Shown: one piece after another, positions 1-8,575 of the stretch
Layout: each line of letters opens with the position of its first letter
Position numbering within the stretch: position 1 is the stretch's first letter
Assembly: GCA_002257045.1 (NCBI GenBank)
Contig: NCHD01000024.1
Location: 1-64,000 of the forward strand
Direction of reading: 5' to 3'
Source: Hydrogenophilales bacterium 16-61-112
GTDB lineage: Bacteria; Pseudomonadota; Gammaproteobacteria; Burkholderiales; Thiobacillaceae
DNA: 64,000 nucleotides
Notes under the pieces: generated by a model
What the model was told of the DNA's origin: nothing
Seen by the model: the letters and a program-made list of their open reading frames with translations, nothing else
Databases searched by the model: none
Program-made: the position numbers and the translations under genes

Positions 1-1
1 C

Positions 2-598
2 CTCGGCATTGCCACCGGTTACGACAAACAAATTCGCGGCACGAACATTGCCATCCGCAACGCCAATGACGCGATTTCGAAGGCGCAAACCAATGACGGC
101 TATGCGGCTCAGATCACCGAGAACCTGCAACGCCTGTATGAAATTGCGGTTCAATTGGGCGGCACCGCCGTTGGCGCTGAAACCGACGCGCTTGTTGCAG
201 AAAACACCCGTATTGCAGCGTTGACGACTGCCGCTACTGCAACGACGGTAGACGGCGCGGGCACGCAGGTTACCGGTGTCAGCGCGGCGATCCCGGCTCT
301 AGCAGGCCTGGCTGCCACTCCGGCTTCCCTTACCGTTGCCAATTTCTCTGCAGATATCGCCACCGTAACCGCCTCACGTGCCAACTACGGCGCCGACATG
401 GTGCGGTTTGGCTCAGCAGTGGCCACCATGCAGACCACTTCGGTCAACTTGTCAGCGTCCTTCAGCCGCATTATGGATACCGACTACGCTGCCGAAACTG
501 CCGCCCAGGCCAAGAACAACATCCTGCAACAGGCAGGCACCGCGGTACTGGCGCAGGCCAACCAGACCCCGCAAACCGTGCTGACCCTGCTGCGTTAA
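2..598 (+). CDS. fliC: Flagellin FliC, 3' part (N-terminus outside window)
   Basis: Open in frame 2 from the window edge to a TAA at 596-598, giving about 198 residues. The first visible part, with RGTNIAIRNANDAISKAQTN and the following helix, is the conserved flagellin N-terminal D1 region. The end, with AKNNILQQAGTAVLAQANQ and a final LR, is the conserved C-terminal D0 helix. Only a short threonine/alanine-rich stretch lies between, so this is a small flagellin with little or no outer domain. It polymerises into the filament after export by the flagellar type III system. It heads a run with flaG, fliD, fliS and fliT. Its promoter and start are not in the window. Confidence 0.93.
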   Translation, partial: LGIATGYDKQIRGTNIAIRNANDAISKAQTNDGYAAQITENLQRLYEIAVQLGGTAVGAETDALVAENTRIAALTTAATATTVDGAGTQVTGVSAAIPALAGLAATPASLTVANFSADIATVTASRANYGADMVRFGSAVATMQTTSVNLSASFSRIMDTDYAAETAAQAKNNILQQAGTAVLAQANQTPQTVLTLLR

Positions 599-617
599 TC
601 GGTAAATAAAGAACCAG

Positions 618-644
618 TCCCTGACCGGCCAATCCGGTCAGGGA
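618..644 (+). terminator. Hairpin terminator after fliC
   Basis: Perfect 11-bp arms (618-628 and 634-644) with a 5-nt loop, 20 nt past the fliC stop, followed by a short ATTT tract. This fits termination of an abundant fliC transcript with read-through or a separate start for flaG. Confidence 0.75.
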
Positions 645-665
645 TTTAGCACAAAGGATGTCGCC

Positions 666-1013
666 ATGATTATCCAGAACCCCCCCCATATCAGTCCGGC
701 TGCTCAGCCGGACTTACGCGCCCATGGCGCCGCGCCTGCCAAGGCTGTCGCCATTACGCCCGTTCAAAATGTCCCTGTGCAACCTTCCGGGGAAGAGTTG
801 AAGAGCGCGGTGGCAGCGATCAATCAAGTCATGCGGCAGTCGAACCAAAGCCTGGAATTCAGCGTGGACACTGACGCCCATCGAACTGTGGTCAAGATGG
901 TGGACACCAGCACGGGCGAATTGATTCGCCAATTTCCATCCGAAGCAACTCTGGCAATCTCGCGCGGAATTGAAGAATTCCAGCAGGGTTTGCTGATCAC
1001 GCAAAAGGCTTGA
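666..1013 (+). CDS. flaG: FlaG family flagellar protein
   Basis: 115 residues, with a low-complexity proline/alanine-rich N-terminal half. The C-terminal FlaG domain (about residues 48-115) has the typical VDTSTGELIRQFPSE segment followed by a short helix. FlaG proteins influence filament length and sit between fliC and fliD in many proteobacteria, as here. The ATG at 666 follows an AAAGGATG-like ribosome site. The stop is just upstream of fliD. No lesions are seen. Confidence 0.88.
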   Translation: MIIQNPPHISPAAQPDLRAHGAAPAKAVAITPVQNVPVQPSGEELKSAVAAINQVMRQSNQSLEFSVDTDAHRTVVKMVDTSTGELIRQFPSEATLAISRGIEEFQQGLLITQKA

Positions 1014-1027
1014 GCCGGGAGGCGATC

Positions 1028-2449
1028 ATGGCAATTACGGCTTCAAGCACAACCGCACTCGATGTCCCCACGCTCGTCTCGCAGCTGATGGCGGTCGAGC
1101 GCCGGCCCATCGACAAGCTCACCGCCAAGATCAGCAGCTACGAAACCAAGATTTCGTCTTTCGGCACGCTCAGCAGCCTGGTATCGAGTTTTCAAACCGC
1201 AGCCAAAAGCCTGAGTACCGACCTGCAAAAAGTTGCCGCCACGCCATCTGATACCAGCGTACTTGCCGCCACAGCCGGCAGCACCGCGGTACCCGGCACG
1301 TACACCGTGAGCGTGAACCAGCTGGCGCAGTCGCAAAACCTGGTTGCTGTTGGCCAAGCCAGCAGCACCGCCGCCATTGGCGACGGCACGGCAACCACGA
1401 TCACGTTCGACCTGGGCACCATCAGCGGCGGCACGCTGACCAATGGGGTGTACAGCGGCGCTGCCTTCGCGTCCAACGGCAGCGGCACCGCAAGCATCAC
1501 CATTGATGGCAGCAACAACACCCTGCAAGGCATACGAGACGCAATCAATTCCGCCGCCACGGGCGTCACCGCGACCATCGTCAACGACGGCAGCGGCACG
1601 CCCTACCGCCTCGCGCTGTCCTCGAGCAGTACCGGCGCCAGCAACAGCCTTAAAATCACCACCAGCGGCGGCGACGGCACCCTCAACAGCCTGTTGGGCT
1701 ACGACCCGGCCGGCACGCAAAACCTGACCCAGACCCTGGCCGCCCAGAATGCCAAGCTCACGGTGAACGGCATCGCGATTACCAGCGCGTCCAATACCGT
1801 CAGCGAGGCCATCCAGGGCGTCACGCTGACGCTCAAGAATACGACAGCCACGCCAGCCAACCTGACAGTCGAACGCGACACCTCAGCGATCAACACGGCA
1901 GCCTCCAGTTTTGTCGACGCGTATAACGCGCTGGCCAGCCAAATCAAGTCCCGCTCTGCCTATGGCACCGATGGAAAAAGCGCAGGCTCGTTGGCAGGTG
2001 ATGGCACCTTGCGCCTCATGCAGACTCAATTGCGCGATATTTTCAACACTCCGACAACTGGCGGCACCCTGACTTCGCTTGGACAGGTCGGCATTTCGTT
2101 CCAGAAAGATGGCTCGCTGCTGCTGGATAGCAGCAAACTAAACAGCGCGATATCCGCCAACTTCAGCGATGTAACCCATTTGTTCTCGTCATCTGCGGGT
2201 TACGCCACCCGGCTGGAAGCTTGGGCCAAGTCGGCACTGGTGGCCGGCGGCCTGATCGACACGCGCACTCAAAATCTCAACAAATACGTCAAAGATCAAA
2301 ATGAGGCAGTCGATAGACTGGAAAGCCGGATGACCGCGCTTGAAAAGAAATACACAGCCGAATACACCAACTTAAATCTCCTGTTGAGCAGAATGAACAG
2401 CACCAGCACATTTCTGACCCAGCAGTTGGGCAGCAGCCAAAACAAGTAA
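1028..2449 (+). CDS. fliD: Filament cap protein FliD
   Basis: 473 residues. I chose the ATG at 1028 because GGGAGG lies at 1017-1022; an in-frame TTG at 1010 overlapping flaG is less likely. FliD_N is recognisable near the start (LVSQLMAVERRPIDKL), with FliD_C at the end (about residues 230-470) containing a coiled-coil-like helix and a QLGSSQNK tail. The middle is rich in Thr, Ser and Gly as usual for exported axial proteins. It forms the pentameric cap that folds flagellin subunits at the filament tip. It is followed 13 nt later by its neighbour fliS. Confidence 0.94.
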   Translation: MAITASSTTALDVPTLVSQLMAVERRPIDKLTAKISSYETKISSFGTLSSLVSSFQTAAKSLSTDLQKVAATPSDTSVLAATAGSTAVPGTYTVSVNQLAQSQNLVAVGQASSTAAIGDGTATTITFDLGTISGGTLTNGVYSGAAFASNGSGTASITIDGSNNTLQGIRDAINSAATGVTATIVNDGSGTPYRLALSSSSTGASNSLKITTSGGDGTLNSLLGYDPAGTQNLTQTLAAQNAKLTVNGIAITSASNTVSEAIQGVTLTLKNTTATPANLTVERDTSAINTAASSFVDAYNALASQIKSRSAYGTDGKSAGSLAGDGTLRLMQTQLRDIFNTPTTGGTLTSLGQVGISFQKDGSLLLDSSKLNSAISANFSDVTHLFSSSAGYATRLEAWAKSALVAGGLIDTRTQNLNKYVKDQNEAVDRLESRMTALEKKYTAEYTNLNLLLSRMNSTSTFLTQQLGSSQNK

Positions 2450-2462
2450 ATCAGGAGGAAAC

Positions 2463-2897
2463 ATGTACTCAAACTCTCGCAATGCTGCCCATGCCTATGC
2501 CAGTGTCGGTCTGGAAACCGGCGTGGTCGCAGCAAATCCGCATCAGCTCATCATCATGCTGTACGAAGGCGCCGAGCTGTCGGTGCGCATGGCGATCAAG
2601 CACCTGGGCGATGGCGATATCGCGAGGAAATCGGCTGCCATCACCAAAGCCAGCAACATCATTCAGGAAGGCTTGTGTGCGGCACTCGATCCACACCAGG
2701 GGGGTGAAATCGCTGCCCAACTCCATGCGCTTTACGACTACATGATCAAGCGGCTGATGCTTGCCCACATGAACAACCAAAGAGCGCCACTGGAAGAAGT
2801 GCTGGGCCTTCTCCGCGAACTGCACGAAGCCTGGAAACAGATTGCCACGTCTGCCCGTACCGCATCGGCGGCCACCCCCCAATATCTCGCAGCCTGA
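2463..2897 (+). CDS. fliS: Flagellin export chaperone FliS
   Basis: 144 residues, close to the family length. The N-terminus has the AYASVGLETG segment and the PHQLIIMLYEGA helix typical of FliS, followed by the four-helix bundle that holds the flagellin C-terminal helix in the cytoplasm and prevents premature polymerisation. A strong AGGAGG site precedes the ATG. It sits in the fliD-fliS-fliT order expected for a late-export cassette. The protein looks intact. Confidence 0.93.
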   Translation: MYSNSRNAAHAYASVGLETGVVAANPHQLIIMLYEGAELSVRMAIKHLGDGDIARKSAAITKASNIIQEGLCAALDPHQGGEIAAQLHALYDYMIKRLMLAHMNNQRAPLEEVLGLLRELHEAWKQIATSARTASAATPQYLAA

Positions 2898-2912
2898 CCC
2901 GGAGACAAGACT

Positions 2913-3242
2913 ATGACCAGCAACGAAATGCTCAGCACCTATAACGCCCTCTCCGATTTGACCTGCAGCATGCTGAGCGCGGCCGAACAAGGCGAATGGG
3001 ACCATCTGGCTACTCTCGAGCAACACTGCCAGGGCCACGTCGGCAGTCTGATGCACACGGCGCCGGTTGCCCTGACCGAGAAGGAGCAGCGCGCCAAAGT
3101 GGCGATCATCCGCGCCATCCTGCAAAACGACGCCAAGATCCGCGCGCTGGCCGAGCCGCGCCTGCACGAGTTGCAGCAGCGACTGAGCATGACGCGTACC
3201 GGCCAGCGCAGCATCGCGGCATACGGTGCGCAGCGGGCATAA
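2913..3242 (+). CDS. fliT: FliT-like export chaperone
   Basis: 109 residues, all helical in appearance, with LEQHCQGHV and a C-terminal region rich in Arg and Gln. Size and position directly after fliS match FliT, the chaperone for FliD (in enterics also a negative modulator of FlhDC). Sequence conservation in this family is weak, so the call rests partly on synteny. The last codons overlap the proposed GTG start of the next gene. Confidence 0.82.
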   Translation: MTSNEMLSTYNALSDLTCSMLSAAEQGEWDHLATLEQHCQGHVGSLMHTAPVALTEKEQRAKVAIIRAILQNDAKIRALAEPRLHELQQRLSMTRTGQRSIAAYGAQRA

Positions 3243-4215
3243 GGCGCGTGCAACATTCGAGCACCTGCTTATCGGCCAGGCCGTTACCGGCCTTGTAAAA
3301 GGCCAGTCCAAGGGCGTCACCCTGGTTTCGATCGAAGGTCAAACCGTGGCGATGCGCCTGCCCCTCCCGGTTGCGACCGGCGACACCCTGAAACTGAATT
3401 TTGCCGGCCACATGCCGCAGCCAGTGTTTTTGCTCGATACGCCGGAAGCCACGCAGTCCAATGCACCCCAGCTCAGCCAGACCGCGCGCATGCTGAGCGA
3501 GATCATGCAGCGCGTACCCGAGCGTACCCTGCCGACCCTGACCCCGCTCACCCCAATGCTCGACCGGGCCACCACCGCGCCGTCCGAGCTGGCGATGGCC
3601 CTGCGCACGGCGCTGGTTCGCAGCGGCCTGTTTTATGAATCGCATCTGGCGAACTGGGCCGTGGGGCAGGACAGCCTGGACGGCCTGATGCAGGAGCCGC
3701 AAAACCGGATGATGGCCGGTCCGGCACGCGCCGAGTCCGCATCCGCACTGACAAGCCTGCTGGCCGCAGCCGCCCCCCAGCCCGATGCGAACAGCCCCGG
3801 GCAGCTCGCCGACGCCAGGGCAGCAAACCCGATGCACACCCTGCTGACGCAACAATTGCAGGTACTGGAATCCCCGCAGTTTGTCTGGCGCGGTGAGCTG
3901 TGGCCGGGACAGATGCTGGAATGGCAGGTCAAGCAGGACACCGAAGCCGACACGCCGCAAGAGCGGGCCGCGCCTGCCGCCAGCGATGCGGAAACGGGCT
4001 GGGAATCCCGCCTCAAGCTCACCTTGCCAAATCTCGGCACGGTGACCGTGGACATCAAGCTCGATGCGCAGCAGGCATTCAATATCCGGCTGGTGCCCGA
4101 GCGGGCTGGCGCCCGGACGCTGCTGCAGCAAAACCAGTCCCGCCTGGTCGAACGCTTCGCCATGGCGGGTTGCAGCCTGCACAGCGTGACCGTGCAAAAC
4201 GATGGCGACGCCTGA
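3226..4215 (+). CDS. Second FliK-like hook-length control protein
   Basis: 329 residues from a GTG at 3226 that overlaps fliT by 17 nt; no better in-frame start is seen before homologous sequence begins. The C-terminal third (about residues 225-325, from FVWRGELWPGQMLEWQV to SVTVQNDGDA) resembles the FliK C-terminal domain, with a beta-rich core and an LVERFAMAGCSLHSV helix. The middle is Ala/Pro-rich. A bona fide fliK lies at 12007, so this is a divergent paralogue placed next to an flhB C-domain-like gene, its expected switch partner. The role in substrate switching is inferred. Confidence 0.75.
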   Translation: MRSGHKARATFEHLLIGQAVTGLVKGQSKGVTLVSIEGQTVAMRLPLPVATGDTLKLNFAGHMPQPVFLLDTPEATQSNAPQLSQTARMLSEIMQRVPERTLPTLTPLTPMLDRATTAPSELAMALRTALVRSGLFYESHLANWAVGQDSLDGLMQEPQNRMMAGPARAESASALTSLLAAAAPQPDANSPGQLADARAANPMHTLLTQQLQVLESPQFVWRGELWPGQMLEWQVKQDTEADTPQERAAPAASDAETGWESRLKLTLPNLGTVTVDIKLDAQQAFNIRLVPERAGARTLLQQNQSRLVERFAMAGCSLHSVTVQNDGDA

Positions 4216-4428
4216 CCCCGCGGCATTTTGGCCGATACCATCATCGACAAGGCCCGCGCATCCGGGGTCTATGTGCATGAGTCGCGCGAATTGCTGGCCT
4301 TGCTGATGCAGATCGACCTCGACAGTCATATCCCTCCCCAGCTGTATATCGCTGTGGCCGAATTGCTGGCCTGGCTTTACCAACTGGAACAACTCGACAA
4401 ATCGCTACCGCCCAAATCAACCGTTTAA
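4202..4428 (+). pseudogene. FlhB C-domain-like export switch protein, internal deletion near N-terminus
   Basis: From RGILADTIIDKARASG to the stop (66-70 residues) this matches the cytoplasmic C-terminal domain of FlhB/YlqH proteins (VHESRELLALLMQIDLD, IPPQLYIAVAELLAWLYQLE). The expected beginning of about 20 residues, the AVALKYDG...APKVVAKG strand, is absent. An ATG at 4202 overlapping the fliK-like stop gives MATPDP in a different frame from the rest. So a block of about 50-60 bp appears lost with a frameshift around 4215-4225. Only a weak TTG at 4228 could start the remaining part. A genuine short form cannot be excluded. Confidence 0.7.
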
Positions 4429-4433
4429 GCAGA

Positions 4434-5186
4434 ATGACCTTATCCGCAGCCTTCCCCCTTAACGACGAACAGCTTGCCAGCTGCACGGTTCATTCACGCA
4501 CCGAAATCCTCCATCTGATGCGCCAGATCCAGCAGCGACGCCTGCTGGTCAACCTCGACATGCCGGGCACGCGGCAAATCGTCGTCACCTCGGTGATTGC
4601 GGTCAATGAATCGAACAACACGGTGATTCTCGACAGCGCCCGGGGCGATGCACTCAACCAGGAACTGATGGCCGGCAAGACAGCGGAATTCATCACCCAT
4701 CTCGACGGCGTCTCGATCACGTTTTCGACCGGCGCGGTTCACCTGATCGAATACGATAAGCTACCGTCGCTGCGCATTGCCTTGCCCAAGTCGCTGGTTC
4801 GCCTGCAGCGCCGGGAACATTTTCGCGTCCCGCTGCCCATTGCCAACCCGGTCAAATGCATCGTGCCGTCGAGATCCGACGAGGACCGCGAGCCCATCTC
4901 GGCGCATATCGTGGATATCGGCTGCGGCGGCATCGCCATCGTCGAGCGCGGCGGCCGCCTCGGCTCCGAAACCGGCCAGATCCTGACCGGCTGCCGCTTG
5001 TTGCTACCCAACGCCGAACCGATCGTCACTACGCTCGAAGTGCGCAACTCGGCGCAGGTCCGCCTGCAAAACGGCGCCTTCCAGACCCGATTGGGCTGCA
5101 AGTTCATCCACTTGCCGATTACCATGGCGAATCAAATGCAACGCTTTGTGATGAACATCGAGCGCGAACGGCGAGACAGTCTGTAA
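4434..5186 (+). CDS. ycgR: YcgR-type flagellar brake, PilZ domain
   Basis: 250 residues with the YcgR N-terminal domain (about 15-120) and a PilZ domain (about 125-240). The PilZ RxxxR-type motif is present as RREHFR; the second motif reads DIGCGG, so the usual serine of D/NxSxxG is a glycine. In other bacteria YcgR binds cyclic di-GMP and slows the motor through FliG/MotA. Its place among late flagellar genes fits. A GGDEF-EAL gene at 51.7 kb could supply or remove the ligand. The start is 5 nt after the flhB-like stop. Confidence 0.9.
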   Translation: MTLSAAFPLNDEQLASCTVHSRTEILHLMRQIQQRRLLVNLDMPGTRQIVVTSVIAVNESNNTVILDSARGDALNQELMAGKTAEFITHLDGVSITFSTGAVHLIEYDKLPSLRIALPKSLVRLQRREHFRVPLPIANPVKCIVPSRSDEDREPISAHIVDIGCGGIAIVERGGRLGSETGQILTGCRLLLPNAEPIVTTLEVRNSAQVRLQNGAFQTRLGCKFIHLPITMANQMQRFVMNIERERRDSL

Positions 5187-5230
5187 TCTCCACCCGCTCA
5201 TCAGGAACCCAAAAATCAAGGAAGCCCACC

Positions 5231-6090
5231 ATGCAAACCATCCAGCAGGAAATTGACGAACGCACCAATCTGACCAGTTCCAACAAACTGGAATTGCTGC
5301 TGTTCCGCCTGGGCAACGACCCCCTGCTCAACCGCACCGAGCTGTTCGGCATCCCGGCTCGCAGCCGCACATGATGGGCGTGGTCGATCTGCGCGGCCAG
5401 ATCTTGCCGGTCATCGATCTCGCCAGCGTAACCGGCTGCACCCCCAGCACCGGCCTGAACATCCTGCTTATCACCGAATATGCCCGCAGCACCCAGGCAT
5501 TCGCTGTCGAGTCAGTGGACGACATCGTTCGCCTGGACTGGAAACAGGTGTTGTCGGCCGAAGGCAATGCGGCCGGCGGCATGGTCACCAGCATCGCGCG
5601 CCTCGATGGCGACCAAAGCGATCGCCTGGCCCAGGTGCTCGACGTCGAAACCATCCTGCGCCAGGTCATGCCGTCAGCCGGGATGGAAATCGACCCCGAA
5701 CGCATCGGCCCCAAGGTCGATCTCAAGCCCGGCTCGGTGATTCTGGCGGCCGACGATTCACTGGTCGCCCGCACCATGATCGAGGAAGGCCTGACCGCCA
5801 TGGGCCTGCCCTACATCATGTGCAAAACCGGCAAGGAAGCCTGGGACCAGCTGCAGGCTATTTCCAGCAAGGCGCAAGCCGACGGCCACGCGATCGGCGA
5901 CAAGATCGCGCTGGTACTGACCGACCTCGAAATGCCCGAAATGGACGGCTTCACGCTCACCCGCAACATCAAGCAGGACCCGCGCTTCAGCTCGATTCCA
6001 GTGGTGATTCATTCCTCGCTTACCGGCGCGGCCAACGAGGCGCACGTCAAGAATGCGCAACGCGCTCAGAGGCCACGACTAATGTCGTGA
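5231..6090 (+). pseudogene. cheV: CheV (CheW-receiver fusion), frameshifted and truncated
   Basis: The start MQTIQQEIDERTNLTSSNKL and RLGNDPL are CheV-like, but translation ends at 5374. Homology resumes in another frame with PGSQPHMMGVVDLRGQ and continues through the CheW-like domain into a receiver domain (VILAADDSLVART, LTDLEMPEMDGF). About 17 residues (the NVFKVxEV...IT part) are missing at 5350-5356, i.e. roughly 50 bp with a frameshift. The receiver also stops early: after SLTGAANEAHVKNA the usual final strand and helix are replaced by unrelated residues reaching into a palindromic element. CheV normally links receptors to CheA. As written the gene is not functional. Confidence 0.85.
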
Positions 6091-6240
6091 AGCGGAAATA
6101 GCGGAACAAATAAAACAGATGGGGTTTTTCGCAGGGCAAGGCGCGAGGTGGCGACATAGCTGGCTCTATAGCAACGACGAGTAACGCCACCATGCGGCAA
6201 AAGACGCCGTTTTATGTATCGACATTTCCGATTCGCGACA
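6079..6240. repeat. Imperfect palindromic (REP/MITE-like) element at cheV 3' end
   Basis: The left arm (about 6084-6117) and right arm (about 6208-6238) are imperfect reverse complements, sharing GTTTTAT, ATTTCCG and TTC-CGAC blocks. The inner parts (GTTTTTCGC...GGCG and GGCG...GCAAAAGAC) also pair partly. There is no ORF. The element coincides with the point where cheV loses homology. This resembles small dispersed palindromic repeats in betaproteobacterial genomes. No second copy was seen in this window, so the repeat status is inferred. Confidence 0.5.
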
Positions 6241-6286
6241 CCAGGTATCAGGTCAGCCGTCGAGCCGGCTCGACGATGCCTTGCAC

Positions 6287-6327
6287 CCCAAACAAAACGG
6301 CAGCTTTCAGCTGCCGTTTTGTTTGGG
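6287..6327. terminator. Bidirectional terminator between cheV (+) and fliE (-)
   Basis: Perfect 19-bp arms (6287-6305 and 6309-6327) with a 3-nt loop; the inner stem is GC-rich and flanked by AAAC/GTTT stretches, so both strands carry a T-rich 3' side. It lies between convergent genes and would stop both transcripts. Confidence 0.85.
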
Positions 6328-6347
6328 TGTGTTCGGGACCCAAACGA

Positions 6348-6692
6348 TCAAACGTTCATGTTCATGATTTCCTGATAGGCCGCCACCAGCTTGTTACGCA
6401 CCTGCACCGTTTGCTGCAGGGCAATGCTCGACTTCTGCATGGCGATCATGGTGTCAGATAAACTGACGGTTGTGTCGCCCAGGGCGAATCGCTCGCCCAT
6501 GCCTTGCGCCTGCATTTGCGTCTGGTTGACCTGGTCCAGCGAAGATTTGAGCACCGACTGAAAATCCACCGCACTGGTCGGCTGCGTGGCTTGCTGGGGT
6601 TTTTCGAGCGCCGGGTTCGCGCGTGCAGCGGTGGCTTTCAGCTGCGCCACCATCGCTTCTATCCTGCCGGTATCGATCATGCCTATACTCAT
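6348..6692 (-). CDS. fliE: Hook-basal body adaptor FliE
   Basis: 114 residues from an ATG at 6692 preceded by GGGAGG; a longer in-frame extension upstream has no homology. The C-terminal half (VDFQSVLKSSLDQVNQTQ, then IAMQKSSIALQQTVQVRNKLV) is the conserved FliE helix pair that joins the MS ring to the proximal rod. It is alone on the minus strand, divergent from fliF, as in enterics. Its promoter probably lies in the 240-bp region shared with fliF. Confidence 0.92.
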   Translation of the reverse strand: MSIGMIDTGRIEAMVAQLKATAARANPALEKPQQATQPTSAVDFQSVLKSSLDQVNQTQMQAQGMGERFALGDTTVSLSDTMIAMQKSSIALQQTVQVRNKLVAAYQEIMNMNV

Positions 6693-6775
6693 CGCGCCTC
6701 CCTGCCTGCATCGACCAACCGCCCGATGACGGTTTTCCACGTGCTCACCTTAACAGTCCGCACGCAATGCATAAG

Positions 6776-6810
6776 CCCGATAAAGCCGGGAAACGGCGCG
6801 CTATTCAGTC
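6776..6810. promoter_or_regulatory. Putative FlhDC-type box between fliE and fliF
   Basis: Two imperfect inverted half-sites: GCGCTATTCAGTC (6798-6810; reverse complement contains GAATAGCG, like the AAATAGCG core of FlhDC boxes) and CCCGATAAAGCCG (6776-6788). A 31-nt stretch here matches one between flgB and flgA at 21 of 31 positions. It lies 84 nt upstream of the fliE ATG, nearly the same distance as the other copy from flgB (87 nt). The rest of the 240-bp fliE-fliF gap shows no other clear signal. Confidence 0.5.
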
Positions 6811-6934
6811 GATCAACGCCCGCGCAACTGTCGATAATTCGATCTCATAGCGACATCCTCATGAGAAAGCACGGCGTGGATACGACACACAACCTTCAAG
6901 CGGATTCTGGATACAACATGGTGGGAGCACGGTT

Positions 6935-8575
6935 ATGGCTGAAGCAGGCGTAATCCCGGCACCCACCAACATCATGGACTTTGCCCGCGCACCCAACGGG
7001 CAAAAAGTGCTGTTGATGATCGGCGTGGCGGCGGTCGTGGCCGTCATGGTCGCGGTGTGGATGTGGGGACAGAAACCGGAATACCGCGTGCTGTTCTCCA
7101 ACTTCAGCGACCGCGATGGCGGCGCCATCGTCGCCGAGCTGGAGAAAATGAATGTGCCCTACCAGTATTCGGAAGGCGGCAGCGCAGTGCTGGTGCCAGC
7201 CGACCGCGTGCACGATGCCCGCCTGAAACTCGCCGCGCAAGGCCTGCCCAAGGGCGGCAATGTGGGCTTCGAGCTGCTGGAAAACCAGAAACTCGGTTCC
7301 TCGCAATTCGTCGAGCGCGTCAACTTCCAGCGCGCGATGGAAGGCGAGCTGGCACGTTCGATCGAGTCGGTATCCGCCGTGCAGTCCGCACGCGTCCATC
7401 TGGCCATGCCGAAGGATTCGGTGTTCGTGTCGGAGCAGAAAATGCCGACCGCGTCGGTGCTGCTCAACCTGTATCCCGGCCGCACGCTCGATGCGCAGCA
7501 GGTCAGCGCCATCGTCCATCTGGTCGCCAGCAGCGTACCCGAGCTGCCGCTCAAGAACGTGACCATCGTCGACCAGAACGGCAATCTGCTGTCCGACACC
7601 AGCAAGTCGCCCAGCACCACCGGCATGGATCCCGGCCAGATCAAGTATGTGCAGGAACTGCAGCAGGACGTGGTCAAGCGCATCGTGTCGATCATCAGCC
7701 CGATCGTCGGCGCCGAAAACGTGCGCGCCGAAGCCACCGCCGATGTCGATTTCTCGCGCAGCGAACAGGCAGTCGAATCGTTCAAGCCGAACCAGACCCC
7801 GGACGCCATGGCGATCCGCAGCCAGCAAACCAGCGAATCGCTGAATGCATCCGGCGCAGCAGGCGGCGTGCCGGGCGCGTTGACCAATCAACCCACCGCC
7901 GCTGCCACTGCGCCCATCGTCGCGCCGGGCAACGCCGCCAAAACGCCGGCGCCGCCTGCCGCCGTGCCGACCAGCACGCAAAAGGACGCTACCACCAACT
8001 ATGAAGTCGACAAGACCATCCAGTACGTGCAGCAGGGCGTGGGCGGCCTGAAGCGCCTGTCCGTCGCGGTCGTGGTCAACTTCAAGCAAACCACCGGCAA
8101 GGATGGCAAGGTAAAAATGGTGCCGCTCACGGCGCAGGAAACCACCCAGATCACCAACCTGGTCAAGGAAGCCATGGGGTTCAACCCGACCCGCGGCGAC
8201 AGCCTCAACGTGGTCAACAGCGCATTTGCCAGCCCGCAACAGGAAATCATTCCCGAAACACCCCTGTGGAAAGAGCCCGGCACGATCCAGACTGCCAAGG
8301 ACATCGGCAAATACCTCCTGATCGGCATTGCACTGCTACTGCTGTATCTGCGCGTGCTCAAGCCGATGCTGAAAAAGATCACCGAGCCCGCCGCGCCCGC
8401 CCCGGCAGTGGACGCGCACGTGCATGTCACGCCGCAGATGGAAGCCGGAATGGGCGAAGGTCCCAAGGGCGGCCGCGGCTACCAGGAAGGCCTCGCCCGG
8501 GCGCAGAAACTGGCCAGCGAAGACCCGCGCGTCGTCGCCAATATCGTCAAAACCTGGGTAGGCAGCAATGAGTGA
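6935..8575 (+). CDS. fliF: MS-ring protein FliF
   Basis: 546 residues, normal length. There is an N-terminal membrane helix at about 26-46, then the ring-building motif domains (YRVLFSNFSDRDGG, GFELLENQKLGSSQFVE), a Pro/Ala-rich loop at about 290-345, and a second membrane helix at about 450-470 before the FliG-binding C-terminus. It forms the membrane platform of the basal body. It starts the fliFGHIJKLMNOPQR operon; the stop overlaps the fliG start by 8 nt. The start ATG at 6935 follows GGGAG. Confidence 0.95.
   Translation: MAEAGVIPAPTNIMDFARAPNGQKVLLMIGVAAVVAVMVAVWMWGQKPEYRVLFSNFSDRDGGAIVAELEKMNVPYQYSEGGSAVLVPADRVHDARLKLAAQGLPKGGNVGFELLENQKLGSSQFVERVNFQRAMEGELARSIESVSAVQSARVHLAMPKDSVFVSEQKMPTASVLLNLYPGRTLDAQQVSAIVHLVASSVPELPLKNVTIVDQNGNLLSDTSKSPSTTGMDPGQIKYVQELQQDVVKRIVSIISPIVGAENVRAEATADVDFSRSEQAVESFKPNQTPDAMAIRSQQTSESLNASGAAGGVPGALTNQPTAAATAPIVAPGNAAKTPAPPAAVPTSTQKDATTNYEVDKTIQYVQQGVGGLKRLSVAVVVNFKQTTGKDGKVKMVPLTAQETTQITNLVKEAMGFNPTRGDSLNVVNSAFASPQQEIIPETPLWKEPGTIQTAKDIGKYLLIGIALLLLYLRVLKPMLKKITEPAAPAPAVDAHVHVTPQMEAGMGEGPKGGRGYQEGLARAQKLASEDPRVVANIVKTWVGSNE

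Noticed and set aside
6896-8239. 447-codon minus-strand open frame over fliF
   Set aside because: Antisense to complete fliF, no recognisable domain, low-complexity His/Asp/Gly composition.
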